From CAWIXB01 sp963839955 (GTDB taxonomy: Bacteria > Actinomycetota > Actinomycetes > JACCUZ01): a stretch of DNA of 64,000 bases. Position 1 is the stretch's first letter. The number at the start of each line of letters is the position of its first letter. The notes beneath the pieces are model-generated. The model saw only the letters and a program-made list of their open reading frames with translations, made no database searches and was not told where the DNA came from. The stretch spans positions 2,914,001-2,978,000 of the forward strand of contig CAWIXB010000001.1 of assembly GCA_963839955.1 (NCBI GenBank). Reading direction: 5' to 3'. Shown one piece after another: positions 16,301-25,369 of the stretch. The position numbers and the translations under genes were made by a program.

Positions 16301-18297
16301 GTGTTGAAGCTGTCGCTCTCGGCCTTGCCGCGCCATACGGCGGCGAACGCGTCCTGGAAGAGCACGCGCGCGTCCTGGGCGGGCACCTCGCCCGTCGGCT
16401 CGTAGCGCAGGCCGAAGTCGTAGACCCAGGCCTTTGTCTGCCCGCCCCTGGCCACCTCGTACGGGCGCTCGTCGATGACCTCCACACCCATCTGCTGCAG
16501 ACGCGGGAGCACGACGGAGAGCGAGACTGGCTCGCCGACGTGGAACAGCTTGAGCCGGCGTACGCCGGGGGCCGAGCCCGGCGGCTCGTAGAGGCTCAGG
16601 TCGATGTCGCCCTCGTCGTGGAGCCGCTCCAACCGGTGCAGGTCGCTGACGGCGGACTCCGCGGACTGGTCCTCCTTGTACGCCTCGGGGAACGCGGTCG
16701 AGTAGATCGTCGCCAGCTCTCGTGCACGCTTGTCCCCGCAGCTTTCACGCAGCGTGTCGGCGAAGTCGTCGTCCCACGAGCGGGTGGCCGCGACCAGTCG
16801 CTCCTCGACCTTGGCCGGCTCGATGTCCGGCACGCCCTTGCTCGGGTCGACGCGCACCACGAAGTGCAGCCGCGCCAGCACGGACTCGGTCACCCGCGCG
16901 GTGTAGTCGACACTGCGTCCCTCGAAGGCGTCGAGCAGGATCTCCTCCATCGCCTGCCGCACGTGAGTCGTGTACCGGTCGCGGGGCAGGAACACCAGGC
17001 ACGACATGAAGCGCCCGTAGTCGTCGCGGCGAAGGAACAGCCGCAACTGGCGGCGCTCCTGCAGCCGGAGCACGCTGAGGACGGTCACCTGCAGGTCTGG
17101 CACCGAGGTCTGGAAGAGCTCGTCGCGCGGGTAGGTCTCGAGGATCTGCAAGAGGTCCTTGCCCGAATGGCTGTTCGCCGGGAAGCCGCTGCGCAACAGG
17201 ACCTCGCTCGACTTCCGGCGCAGGACGGGGATGCGCTGGATGCTCTCGTTGTAGGCGGCAGACGTGAGCAGACCGAGGAAGCGTCGCTCCCCCACGACCT
17301 TGCCGCTCTCGTCGAAACGCTTCACCCCGACGTAGTCGAGGTAAGCCGGCCGGTGCACGGTCGATCGACTGTTGGCCTTGGTGAGCACGAGCAAGCGACG
17401 TTCACGCGCGCGCCTGCTCACCTCCTTCGGCAGCCGGCCGTGGTCGTCGGTCGCGGGCGAGTCGGACCTGAGGATCCCGAGGCCGGAGCCGGGCACGGCC
17501 CGCAGATAGTCATCGCCGTCCACCACCCGCAGCTCGTAGTCGCGGTAGCCCATGAAGGTGAAGTGGTCATCGGCGAGCCAGCGCAGCAGCTCGGTTGCCT
17601 CGGCGACCTCCTGGGCCGGGATGTCGACACAGGGCTCCTCCGCCAGGGTGTCGGCGAGGCGCAGCGCGGTGCCGCTCATCTTCTGCCAGTCCTCGACGAC
17701 CTCGCGCACGTCGCGAAGCACTCGCACCAGGTCGGCGGTCAGGGCGTCCCGCTTCGCCTCGTCGTCGACCCGGTCGATCTCGATGTGCATCCACGACTCG
17801 ACCTCTGCGTCATTCTCGGAGTTCGGCGCGGACGAGAGGTCGCATACCTCGAGAAGACGGCCGGCGACGTCGCGGCGTACGACGAGCTGTGGGTGGACCA
17901 CGAGCTGGATGGCCCGGCCGTGCCGGTTGAGCTCGGTCGTGATCGAGTCGACGAGGAACGGCATGTCCCCGCTCACGACCTCCACCACGGAGCGACCCTG
18001 CGCCGACCAGTGGTTGGCCGCGCGCTCCGGCGTGATCACCCGCACCTTCGCGGTGCCCTGCGGCCGGTCGGTGGCCAGCTCGCGATGGGACAACGCAGCG
18101 CCGTAGACGTCCTCCGGGTCGAAGGTGAGGAGATCGTCCGCGGCGACGTGGCGGTAGTAGCGCCGGAGGAACGTGTCGAGGTCGTGGGGGGCGGTCTCGA
18201 TCCGCGGGTCCGAGGCCGACTCTGCGACGACCCTGTCCATGAAATGGATCTTCGCTCGTTCGAGCCTGTCGATCCCGTCCTGCATCTCCGCCGACAT
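13396..18297 (-). CDS. gdh: NAD-specific glutamate dehydrogenase, large (about 180 kDa) class
   Basis: A 1633-residue protein of the bacterial large NAD-GDH family, which oxidises glutamate to 2-oxoglutarate and ammonium and feeds amino-acid carbon into the TCA cycle. The N-terminal 700 residues carry ACT-like regulatory folds; the catalytic part is recognisable from GGLRWSDRREDFRTEVLGLV and the lysine-containing loop VPVGAKGGFVVK, then TVVGIGDMSGDVFGNGML (nucleotide-binding domain) and VGEGGNLGLTQLGRIEFS. The length matches the family and no frameshift was seen. The ATG at 18297 was chosen because protein-like sequence (MSAEMQDGIDRLERAKIHFM) begins there; no good ribosome-binding site precedes it. 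It converges on the ABC exporter with a 7-base gap. In relatives, activity is controlled by amino acids and the GarA/OdhI protein. Confidence 0.95.
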   Translation of the reverse strand: MSAEMQDGIDRLERAKIHFMDRVVAESASDPRIETAPHDLDTFLRRYYRHVAADDLLTFDPEDVYGAALSHRELATDRPQGTAKVRVITPERAANHWSAQGRSVVEVVSGDMPFLVDSITTELNRHGRAIQLVVHPQLVVRRDVAGRLLEVCDLSSAPNSENDAEVESWMHIEIDRVDDEAKRDALTADLVRVLRDVREVVEDWQKMSGTALRLADTLAEEPCVDIPAQEVAEATELLRWLADDHFTFMGYRDYELRVVDGDDYLRAVPGSGLGILRSDSPATDDHGRLPKEVSRRARERRLLVLTKANSRSTVHRPAYLDYVGVKRFDESGKVVGERRFLGLLTSAAYNESIQRIPVLRRKSSEVLLRSGFPANSHSGKDLLQILETYPRDELFQTSVPDLQVTVLSVLRLQERRQLRLFLRRDDYGRFMSCLVFLPRDRYTTHVRQAMEEILLDAFEGRSVDYTARVTESVLARLHFVVRVDPSKGVPDIEPAKVEERLVAATRSWDDDFADTLRESCGDKRARELATIYSTAFPEAYKEDQSAESAVSDLHRLERLHDEGDIDLSLYEPPGSAPGVRRLKLFHVGEPVSLSVVLPRLQQMGVEVIDERPYEVARGGQTKAWVYDFGLRYEPTGEVPAQDARVLFQDAFAAVWRGKAESDSFNTLVLRAGLTWRQATVLRAYAKYLRQGGSTFSQTYIEECLSSNVHIARLLVQLFESRFDPAHEGADSAYTDSLADDVRAALDDVASLDQDRILRSFLAAIEATTRTSYYQRDADGEPKSHVSFKFDPQQISDLPQPRPQFEIWVYGPRVEGVHLRFGPVARGGLRWSDRREDFRTEVLGLVKAQTVKNAVIVPVGAKGGFVVKRPPQPTGDPTTDREAVTAEGIECYRTFIRGLLDVTDNLVNAEGRSAVVPPDRVVRHDTDDSYLVVAADKGTATFSDLANEVAIDYGFWLGDAFASGGSAGYDHKAMGITARGAWESVKRHFRERGLDTQTEDFTVVGIGDMSGDVFGNGMLQSEHIRLVAAFDHRHVFLDPDPHAAMSFAERRRLFDLPRSSWADYDASLISEGGGVYPRSLKSIPVSPQVRASLGLDDNVTSMTPPELLKAALAAPADLLWNGGIGTYVKASTESHADVGDKANDAIRVDGRDLRVKVVGEGGNLGLTQLGRIEFSLAGGHINTDAIDNSAGVDTSDHEVNIKILLDQLVRQGELDASDRDDFLHEMTDEVAALVLSNNYEQNVLLGNGRVQAPAMLSVHRRLIKALETRGALDRELEFLPDNAELDRRASTRQGLTSSELAVLAAYTKITLTSTILGTDLPDESWFQGALRRYFPTQMVSRFGDRLDDHPLRREIITTWVSNDLVNRAGTSYVFRAQEETGASPLEIARAYAVVREVFRFGDLWAQIEDLDNRLPTSVQSMLYLEGRRLLDRSTRWLLQARRASLDVAAEIEHFQPDVTALVPEIPKLLVGKESERLLQRTAEFEGLGVPTDLARRAAGLLDSFSLLDVVEIAAEEKHLANEVAGVYFALSERIEVDMMLTRITGLPRGDRWQALARSALRYDLYAALAGLTSTVLSSTSSTNAPLERIHEWEQQNAEGVSRAQSTLTEIISSDTYDLATMSVALRTIRTLLRG

Positions 18298-18400
18298 CGT
18301 TGTCGTTGCCCGCCGTCGCTCGCCGTCGTTTGCTCGTGTCTGCCTGGCCGCCTCGTCGCGCCCGCCATCGACCCTAGCGCCGGAGGCGTCCGCCGTCTCG

Positions 18401-19225
18401 CTACAGGTGAGCCCGCAGCTCCCAGAGCAGCGGGTAGTAGTGCAGCCCGAGTCGGCCACGCAGGTACGGCGCCCCGGTGGACCCGCCGGTGCCCGACTTG
18501 GTGCCGATCTGACGTTCGACCATGGTCACGTGCCGCGAGCGCCACAGCGCCGCGTTCTCGTCGTGGTCGAGGAGGCGTTCGGAGAGCTCCCACACCTCGC
18601 CGTACGTCGCCCGGTCTCGAGCGACCGTGACCAAGGACCTGATGATCGCCTCGTCGTCGTCGGTGGGCAGACCGGCCGCCCCGAGGACGTGGACGAAGGC
18701 GTCCCACAGCGTCGGCTCGGCGAGTCGTCGCTCGAGCCGCTCCCGCTCCCCCACGGACAGGCCGCGCAGCCTGTTCATGAATCCCGGGTCCTTGGCCCCG
18801 GAGAGGAACTCGAGCTCGCGGAACTGCACGCTCTGGAAGCCGCTGGCCGGTGCGAGCTTCTCGCGGAAGACCAGGAAGTCCTGCGGGGTCATGGTCTCGA
18901 GCACCGCGACCTGGTCGATGAGGACGCCCTCGACCGTGCGTGCCCTCGCGAGCAGGTGCCGCGCCCACTGGAGGTTGCCCGCGAACATCGCGTCGCGCAC
19001 CGCCGTCAGCTCGTGCAGCAGCTGCTTGAACCAGAGCTCGTAGACCTGGTGGATGGTGATGAACAGCAGCTCGTCATGGGCCGGCGGGTCGGACTCGAGA
19101 TGCTGCTGGTCGAGGAGCTCGTCGACCCGCAGGTAGGACCCGTAGGTGAGCCGGGCGCCTTCCTCACCGAAGTGGCGGTCGCTCGGGTGAGGCTGTTCCG
19201 GGTCCGGCGACGCAGCGTCTGTCAT
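18401..19225 (-). CDS. kynA: Tryptophan 2,3-dioxygenase
   Basis: A 274-residue heme dioxygenase that opens the indole ring of tryptophan to N-formylkynurenine. Family signatures are LTYGSYLRVDELL near residue 25, HDELLFITIHQVYELWFKQLLHEL (about residues 46-69, in pieces), the loop ETMTPQDFLVFRE, FQSVQFRELE, and the C-terminal heme/substrate segment RHVTMVERQIGTKSGTGG, which contains the proximal His. No formamidase (kynB) or kynureninase (kynU) gene is adjacent, so only the first catabolic step is here. It lies 103 bases upstream of the glutamate dehydrogenase gene on the same strand. The ATG at 19225 has no ribosome-binding site but follows a TACGCT hexamer by seven bases. Confidence 0.95.
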   Translation of the reverse strand: MTDAASPDPEQPHPSDRHFGEEGARLTYGSYLRVDELLDQQHLESDPPAHDELLFITIHQVYELWFKQLLHELTAVRDAMFAGNLQWARHLLARARTVEGVLIDQVAVLETMTPQDFLVFREKLAPASGFQSVQFRELEFLSGAKDPGFMNRLRGLSVGERERLERRLAEPTLWDAFVHVLGAAGLPTDDDEAIIRSLVTVARDRATYGEVWELSERLLDHDENAALWRSRHVTMVERQIGTKSGTGGSTGAPYLRGRLGLHYYPLLWELRAHL

Positions 19226-19232
19226 GACTTGC

Positions 19233-19238
19233 AGCGTA
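19233..19238 (-). promoter_or_regulatory. kynA: Probable -10 hexamer, leaderless kynA promoter
   Basis: On the minus strand TACGCT is followed by seven bases (GCAAGTC) and the ATG at 19225. The same hexamer and nearly the same spacing occur before the lipid kinase at 5801. Inferred from spacing. Confidence 0.45.
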
Positions 19239-19374
19239 GATCGTCCCCAGGCCACACACTGCGAGGCTCCCCGGCGGTCGTCACCGCTGGCAGAAGCGTC
19301 GCGAGCAGGAGTGCAGCCCGGCTTTGTGGGGAGTGATGACGATCTTGGTGCGAGGTCGGGCAAGATCGGTGGGC

Positions 19375-19899
19375 GTGAGCTCGGACGCGGTGCGAGTGCG
19401 CTACACCAAGTGGGGCGGGCGGGCCCACTGGACCCTGACGGCGCACCACCTCGGCGAGGACGAGCACGGTGTGTGGCTTGCTGCTCCCGTCGGGACGGAG
19501 TTGACACGGCCAGGCGCGCGCGAACTCGCCATTCGGCTGCACGTGATCCTGTTCCCCCACAGGCTGCCGTGCACTGCTGCGTTCTACGAGCGTCTGCCCG
19601 GTGACCTGACCGAGATGGCGACCTACATCGACATCAGCACCGTGCCGCAGTGGAACGACGGCGAGGTCACCATGGTCGACCTTGATCTCGACATCATTCG
19701 GCAGCACGACGGGACGATCCTGATCGACGACGAGGACGAGTTCGCGGAGCACCAGGTATCACTCGCCTACCCACCGGACGTGGTCGCCATGGCAGAGGAG
19801 TCGTGCGCCGCCCGGCTGACGGAGCTGACCGAAGGGGTCGAGCCGTACGGCGTGGTCGGCCAGGCGTGGCTGGACAGCGCCCGCTCGACGCTGGCCTGA
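19375..19899 (+). CDS. DUF402 family protein
   Basis: A 174-residue protein with the DUF402 fold (about residues 20-150), recognised by VRVRYTKWGGRAHW, YIDISTVPQWNDGEVTMVDLDLDI and DEDEFAEHQ, then a helical C-terminus. Characterised members of this fold bind a divalent metal through clustered Asp residues and hydrolyse nucleoside di- or triphosphates, but several family branches are untested, so only a possible phosphohydrolase role can be suggested. The GTG at 19375 was chosen because the in-frame stretch from an ATG at 19336 uses rare codons (TTG, CGA, GCA, AGA) unlike the rest; a CAAGAT hexamer eight bases before the GTG would also suit a leaderless start. The end is four bases from that of pruA. 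Confidence 0.75.
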   Translation: MSSDAVRVRYTKWGGRAHWTLTAHHLGEDEHGVWLAAPVGTELTRPGARELAIRLHVILFPHRLPCTAAFYERLPGDLTEMATYIDISTVPQWNDGEVTMVDLDLDIIRQHDGTILIDDEDEFAEHQVSLAYPPDVVAMAEESCAARLTELTEGVEPYGVVGQAWLDSARSTLA

Positions 19900-19903
19900 T
19901 GCG

Positions 19904-21529
<1,626 letters not shown>

Positions 21530-21547
21530 GGGGGCATCGTGGCACGA

Positions 21548-21579
21548 GAGGCCACCGCGGGCGAACCCGCGGTGGCCTC
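21548..21579. terminator. Hairpin terminator after the M6 protease gene
   Basis: A perfect 14-bp inverted repeat, GAGGCCACCGCGGG (21548-21561) with its complement (21566-21579), closed by a stable CGAA tetraloop. It lies between the stop of the protease gene at 21615 and the start of pruA at 21529, both on the minus strand, so it should end the protease transcript before pruA. Confidence 0.78.
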
Positions 21580-21614
21580 GTCGGTGCCGCGCCTTGCGCG
21601 GCCTGTTGGTCGCC

Positions 21615-23708
21615 CTAGCCCTTGCCGGTGTCCTTGTCCGTCACGGCGCAGGTGGCCGTCGCGGTCTTGCTCGGGTCGCTCTCGGAGACGGCGGTCAACG
21701 TGACCTCCGACGCCTTCGACGCACCCGACCCGCGGGTGACGTAGACCGGCACCGACTTGTGGTGCTTCGACTCGACCGACGACAGCGCGTTGGGCAGGGT
21801 CGCCGTCCAGCCGTCCTCACTCGACGCCCGCAGCCGGTAGACGTCCGAGCGGACGAGCTCCGGGTAGGTCGCGCTGACGCCGGGTTGGCCCGTGTTGGTC
21901 AGCCGGAAGTCGCACGACGCGACACCTGGCTGCCTCGGGGTCTTCTTGGCCTTGGCGCCCTTCAGCGCCGTGCCGCGCGCGTTCGGTCCGTCGCCGAGGG
22001 TCGAGCGGACGGCGACCGTGTACTTGAGCACACCGTTGGGTTCACGGCGTACGTCGAGGACGTAGAAGTGCAGACCGTTCGCCTCGTCGACGTACTCGTA
22101 GCTCGAGCCCGACCGGGTGCCGGCCTTGAACAGCGCGTCCGAGAGCTGGCGGTAGTCGCCTACGGTGATCATCGCGTTGGTCCCGTCCGGACGGACGAAG
22201 TCGACCATGTTGATGTCCTCGGGGTGGGCGTCGATGGTCCAGATGAAGGGCGCCCTGTCACGGTTCTTGGTCTTGTTGATGAGTACGCCGGAGTCGGGCG
22301 TGAACGAGTCGGCGCCCATCCTGTCGACGACCTCGAGGGTGTAGTTGTTGTAGCCGCGCCCGTCGCACTGGTAGTCCGTGACGGGGCACGGTGCGGCGCG
22401 GTCGCCCGAGGTGGCCGGCGTCGTCCCGGTGCCCATGACGATGTTGATGCCCGACGTCTCGCGCTCGCGCTGGATGGCCCGCGCGGTGACCTCGGTCACC
22501 GTGACGCCCTGGTTGGCCAGTGCGTCCCGGTTGAGCTGCACCACGTTGTCCTCGCCGACGATGCCGAGGTCGAGCTTGTTGCGCAGTGTGTGGTGCGCGC
22601 CCATCGATCCGCCCCCCTGGTTGGGCACGGTCCACCGCGTGTGCGGTCCGCCCGGACCGTTGAACGAGCCTCGGCTGAGCATCTCCCAGACGCCGGTGTA
22701 GGCACGGACCGTGGGGGTGCCGTACGGGTTGTTGTAGTTGTCGCCGATGCCGAGGATGTGGCTGAACTCGTGGGCGTAGGTGCCCTGGCCCGAGCTCTCG
22801 GCCTGCGTCGAGCTGCCGCCGCCGGCGTTCGGCCACTGCTGGGCGGCCGCCTGCCACGAGGACCACTCGACGTAGCGGGTCGGCGCCCAGTTGGGGATCT
22901 CGGTGCCGTTGTTGCTGATCTTGCTGGGCGGGCCGAACTCGTCGGTGACGGCCTCCTTGTCGAGGAACTTCATCTCGCCCATCTCCTGCCACGTGCTCGA
23001 CTCGTCGTGGCCGGCGGTGACGTAGAAGATGAAGTCGAACTGGTCCGCGATGTCCTCGCCCTGGTCGGCCTCCCACAGGGCCACGCCGTCCTGGCGGATG
23101 CTCTTGTCGCAGCTGTCGCCCTGCGGGCAGTAGTTGTCGATCTCATCCTCGTCCACGTGGCTGGAGAGGCCGTACTCGTGCACCTTGCCCGGCAGGTGGT
23201 AGGCGCCGAAGGTCTTCAGGTCGACCGCGAACCGGCCGTCGGAGTCCTCCATCCAGTACTCGTTGATGGTGTGCCCGTTGTTCAGCTCGGACGGGACGTT
23301 GAGGTATTGCAGGAACCAGTCGGCGAGCTCGTCCTGCGGGACCGGCTCGTCCAGACCGCGGGGGTTGCCGAAGACGTGGGAGCCTTCCGGCTGCGTGACG
23401 AGGAACGGCTGGTCGGTGTAGTCGAGGAGCACCACGGCGCCCTTGAAGGTGCGCTCGCTGCCGACCGTCTCCTGCGCCCAGTTGGTGCCCGGCACCTTGC
23501 GGTGGTCCGACCACGTCATGTCGGCGGGGTTCTCCCAGTTCTGCGGGTCGATCGGGTCGAGCACGCTCCCGGGCCCACGGGGCGGGCCAGGCGGCGCCGC
23601 CTGTGCTGTCGGCGCGCCCACCAGCGCGATCGTCAAAGCCGCTACCGCCCCGACGAGCACCGCGGCCCGTCGTCGTGCCGCGCCCGCACGTGTCCCGCTG
23701 ACCCTCAT
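21615..23708 (-). CDS. Secreted M6-family (immune inhibitor A-like) metalloprotease
   Basis: A 697-residue exported protease. A signal peptide covers about residues 1-38 (twin Arg-rich start, hydrophobic AAVLVGAVAALTIALVGA, cleavage near AQA-AP). The zinc site is HEFSH (residues 313-317) in AHEFSHILGIGDNYNNP, the extended HEXXHxxGxxD motif of M6 peptidases. Before it comes the M6 fold (DYTDQPFLV, SDGRFAVDL); after it a beta-rich C-terminal region of about 200 residues. It would degrade extracellular protein for nutrition or competition. GGAGG ends four bases before the ATG at 23708. A 7-bp hairpin GTCCGGC/GCCGGAC (23725-23743) sits in the leader just upstream. The 183-base upstream gap is unusually AT-rich around 23775-23830. 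Confidence 0.88.
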   Translation of the reverse strand: MRVSGTRAGAARRRAAVLVGAVAALTIALVGAPTAQAAPPGPPRGPGSVLDPIDPQNWENPADMTWSDHRKVPGTNWAQETVGSERTFKGAVVLLDYTDQPFLVTQPEGSHVFGNPRGLDEPVPQDELADWFLQYLNVPSELNNGHTINEYWMEDSDGRFAVDLKTFGAYHLPGKVHEYGLSSHVDEDEIDNYCPQGDSCDKSIRQDGVALWEADQGEDIADQFDFIFYVTAGHDESSTWQEMGEMKFLDKEAVTDEFGPPSKISNNGTEIPNWAPTRYVEWSSWQAAAQQWPNAGGGSSTQAESSGQGTYAHEFSHILGIGDNYNNPYGTPTVRAYTGVWEMLSRGSFNGPGGPHTRWTVPNQGGGSMGAHHTLRNKLDLGIVGEDNVVQLNRDALANQGVTVTEVTARAIQRERETSGINIVMGTGTTPATSGDRAAPCPVTDYQCDGRGYNNYTLEVVDRMGADSFTPDSGVLINKTKNRDRAPFIWTIDAHPEDINMVDFVRPDGTNAMITVGDYRQLSDALFKAGTRSGSSYEYVDEANGLHFYVLDVRREPNGVLKYTVAVRSTLGDGPNARGTALKGAKAKKTPRQPGVASCDFRLTNTGQPGVSATYPELVRSDVYRLRASSEDGWTATLPNALSSVESKHHKSVPVYVTRGSGASKASEVTLTAVSESDPSKTATATCAVTDKDTGKG

Positions 23709-23845
23709 CACGCCTCCATGGGAGGTCCGGCTTACTGCCGGACGACTCCGCTGACGCTAAGCCCGCAGGCCCTCTGCAAAACAGGACAGATAGGCAAGAA
23801 AGCACCAAGAGGTAGTAAAACCCCTACCCGTCAGTCACCCGGACG

Positions 23846-23868
23846 GCCTGCACAACTGCATGATCACC
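23846..23868 (-). repeat. 3'-end repeat element, copy A
   Basis: Minus-strand sequence starts GGTGATCATGCAGTTGTGC and continues AGGC. It begins 23 bases after the stop of the DUF6912 gene, which is also on the minus strand, with a CACCCCCACCCC tract between. The same 23 bases occur exactly at 56095 and 56157, and 19 of them at 56245. The core TGCA-GTTG-TGCA can form a small stem-loop. Function unknown. Confidence 0.8.
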
Positions 23869-23891
23869 GCGGAGAGGGGTGGGGGTGACTG

Positions 23892-24395
23892 TCAGGTCTC
23901 GAGCTCGACGAGGGCGTTCAGCTCCTGCACCGAGAACCAGGCGAGCTCATGGTCCTCGACCCCGTCGACCAGGAAGCGGGCGTCGTCGTCGCCGGCGTCG
24001 GCCGCGGCCAGGGCGCCGGCGGCTGCCCGTACGTCGGGCTCGGCGGCATGGTCGTCGACATGCGCCGACACGACGTCGCCGAGCGGGATCGGTGACGCGA
24101 GTCGGACGGCTGCCCGGTCGTCCTCGTCGAGGCGCCCGACCGGTCGCGCCGACCCGTCCGCGATGTCGGCGGCGAGCACGACACGGCGGCTCGGTGCCGC
24201 CGGATCGTCGGCCAGCAACCGCAGGCTGGCGCGGGCGGCCGCCATCATCGCGCTGTACTCCAGCTCCTCCTGGTCGCCCTCGACGTACCACTCCCGCAGG
24301 GCCGGCGTCACGGCGTACGCCACCTCGGCAGCGACCTCGCCCGCCTCGAGCACCTGGGCTAACCGGGCCAGCGCGGACGGAACGTAGACCCGCAC
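23892..24395 (-). CDS. DUF6912 family protein
   Basis: A 167-residue soluble protein that starts VRVYVPSALARLAQVLEAGE and contains AYAVTPALREWYVEGDQEELEYSAMMAAA, split over residues 26-53, the conserved core I associate with the actinobacterial DUF6912 family; the C-terminus ends HELAWFSVQELNALVE. The family has no established activity. The GTG at 24395 shares one base with the TAG stop of the upstream patatin gene, so it is the third gene of a coupled set (WS/DGAT, patatin, DUF6912). That context suggests, but does not show, a link to lipid metabolism. A copy of the 3'-end repeat follows its stop. Confidence 0.75.
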   Translation of the reverse strand: MRVYVPSALARLAQVLEAGEVAAEVAYAVTPALREWYVEGDQEELEYSAMMAAARASLRLLADDPAAPSRRVVLAADIADGSARPVGRLDEDDRAAVRLASPIPLGDVVSAHVDDHAAEPDVRAAAGALAAADAGDDDARFLVDGVEDHELAWFSVQELNALVELET

Positions 24396-25369
24396 TAGCG
24401 CACGGCACCCAGATCGTCGGGGAGCGGGTCGCGCAGTGCCGCCGCGCTGGTGCGCATCGACGTCTCGACGACGTGCAGCCGGCGCGAGGGGTCCATCAGG
24501 TTCGCCCCGATCGCGGCCAGGTCCTCGGGACCAGGGGTGAGCAGGGTGATGTCCGCGCCGCTGCCGCGGACCTTGGCCGTCTCGTGCAGCATGCGACGGG
24601 TGACCTGACGGCGTACCCGGCGCTCCAGCCGGGAGGCGAGGGCGCGCGGGTGGTCGATGACGAACGAGGCCATCGGCGCCAGCACGTAGACCTCGTCCAG
24701 CTCTTCGCCCGCCAGCAGGTCGACGCTGGTGGTCGAGCAGGTGCCGCCGTCGACGTAGCGCCGCCCGCCGATGGTGATCGGCGCATACCAGCCGGGGATC
24801 GCGCAGGACGCCATGACTGCCTCGTCGAGCATCGCAGCCGGTGCGCCCTCGCGGCCGAACGCGACCCGGCGACCGCTGTCGTAGTCCATCGCCACCACCC
24901 AGATGCCCTCACGCGGGACCCAGCCGTCCTCCGCGGCGACACTGCCGACCATCCGGCCGACCTCGGCGAGGGTGCCCTTCCCCGACGGCGCGAGCGCGGC
25001 GAGCACGGCGAGCGGGGGGATGCGACGTGGCCGCGCGAGCGTACGACGCAGCAACGCGGGCGAGCCGACGGTGAAGCGCGGCCTGGACGGAAGCGCCCCA
25101 CCTGTCGAGCGGTCGTAGTCCCAGTCCGTACCGGCCTCGTGGGGCAGCGGCATGCCCTGCTGGTGCGCCAGCAGGTCCGATGCGGTGAGGCCGGCGCCGA
25201 GCAGCGCCGCGAGCACCGAGCCGGCGGACGTACCGATCAGCACGTCCGACTCGTGCGGCTCGAAGCCCTCGTTCTCGGCGATGGCGTGCAGCGCCCCGAT
25301 GGTCCAGGCAGCCCCGAGGACACCGCCGGCACCGAGAACCAGACCGCGCCGACGAGGGGGCTCGCTCAC
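24395..25369 (-). CDS. Patatin-like phospholipase/lipase
   Basis: A 324-residue patatin-domain protein. The oxyanion loop is GAGGVLGAAW (residues 11-20), the nucleophile elbow is GTSAGSV near residue 46, and the catalytic Asp lies in the YVDGGTCSTTS motif, giving the full Ser-Asp dyad. No signal peptide or membrane segment is evident. It is translated from a GTG at 25369 that overlaps the stop of the upstream WS/DGAT gene (GTGA), so the pair is coupled: one enzyme that makes neutral lipids or wax esters and one that should cleave acyl esters. This points to storage-lipid turnover, by inference from context. Confidence 0.88.
   Translation of the reverse strand: MSEPPRRRGLVLGAGGVLGAAWTIGALHAIAENEGFEPHESDVLIGTSAGSVLAALLGAGLTASDLLAHQQGMPLPHEAGTDWDYDRSTGGALPSRPRFTVGSPALLRRTLARPRRIPPLAVLAALAPSGKGTLAEVGRMVGSVAAEDGWVPREGIWVVAMDYDSGRRVAFGREGAPAAMLDEAVMASCAIPGWYAPITIGGRRYVDGGTCSTTSVDLLAGEELDEVYVLAPMASFVIDHPRALASRLERRVRRQVTRRMLHETAKVRGSGADITLLTPGPEDLAAIGANLMDPSRRLHVVETSMRTSAAALRDPLPDDLGAVR

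Noticed and set aside
15175..18630. A 1151-codon open frame antisense to the glutamate dehydrogenase gene
   Set aside because: A GC-driven shadow frame with no recognisable domain, wholly opposite a conserved enzyme.
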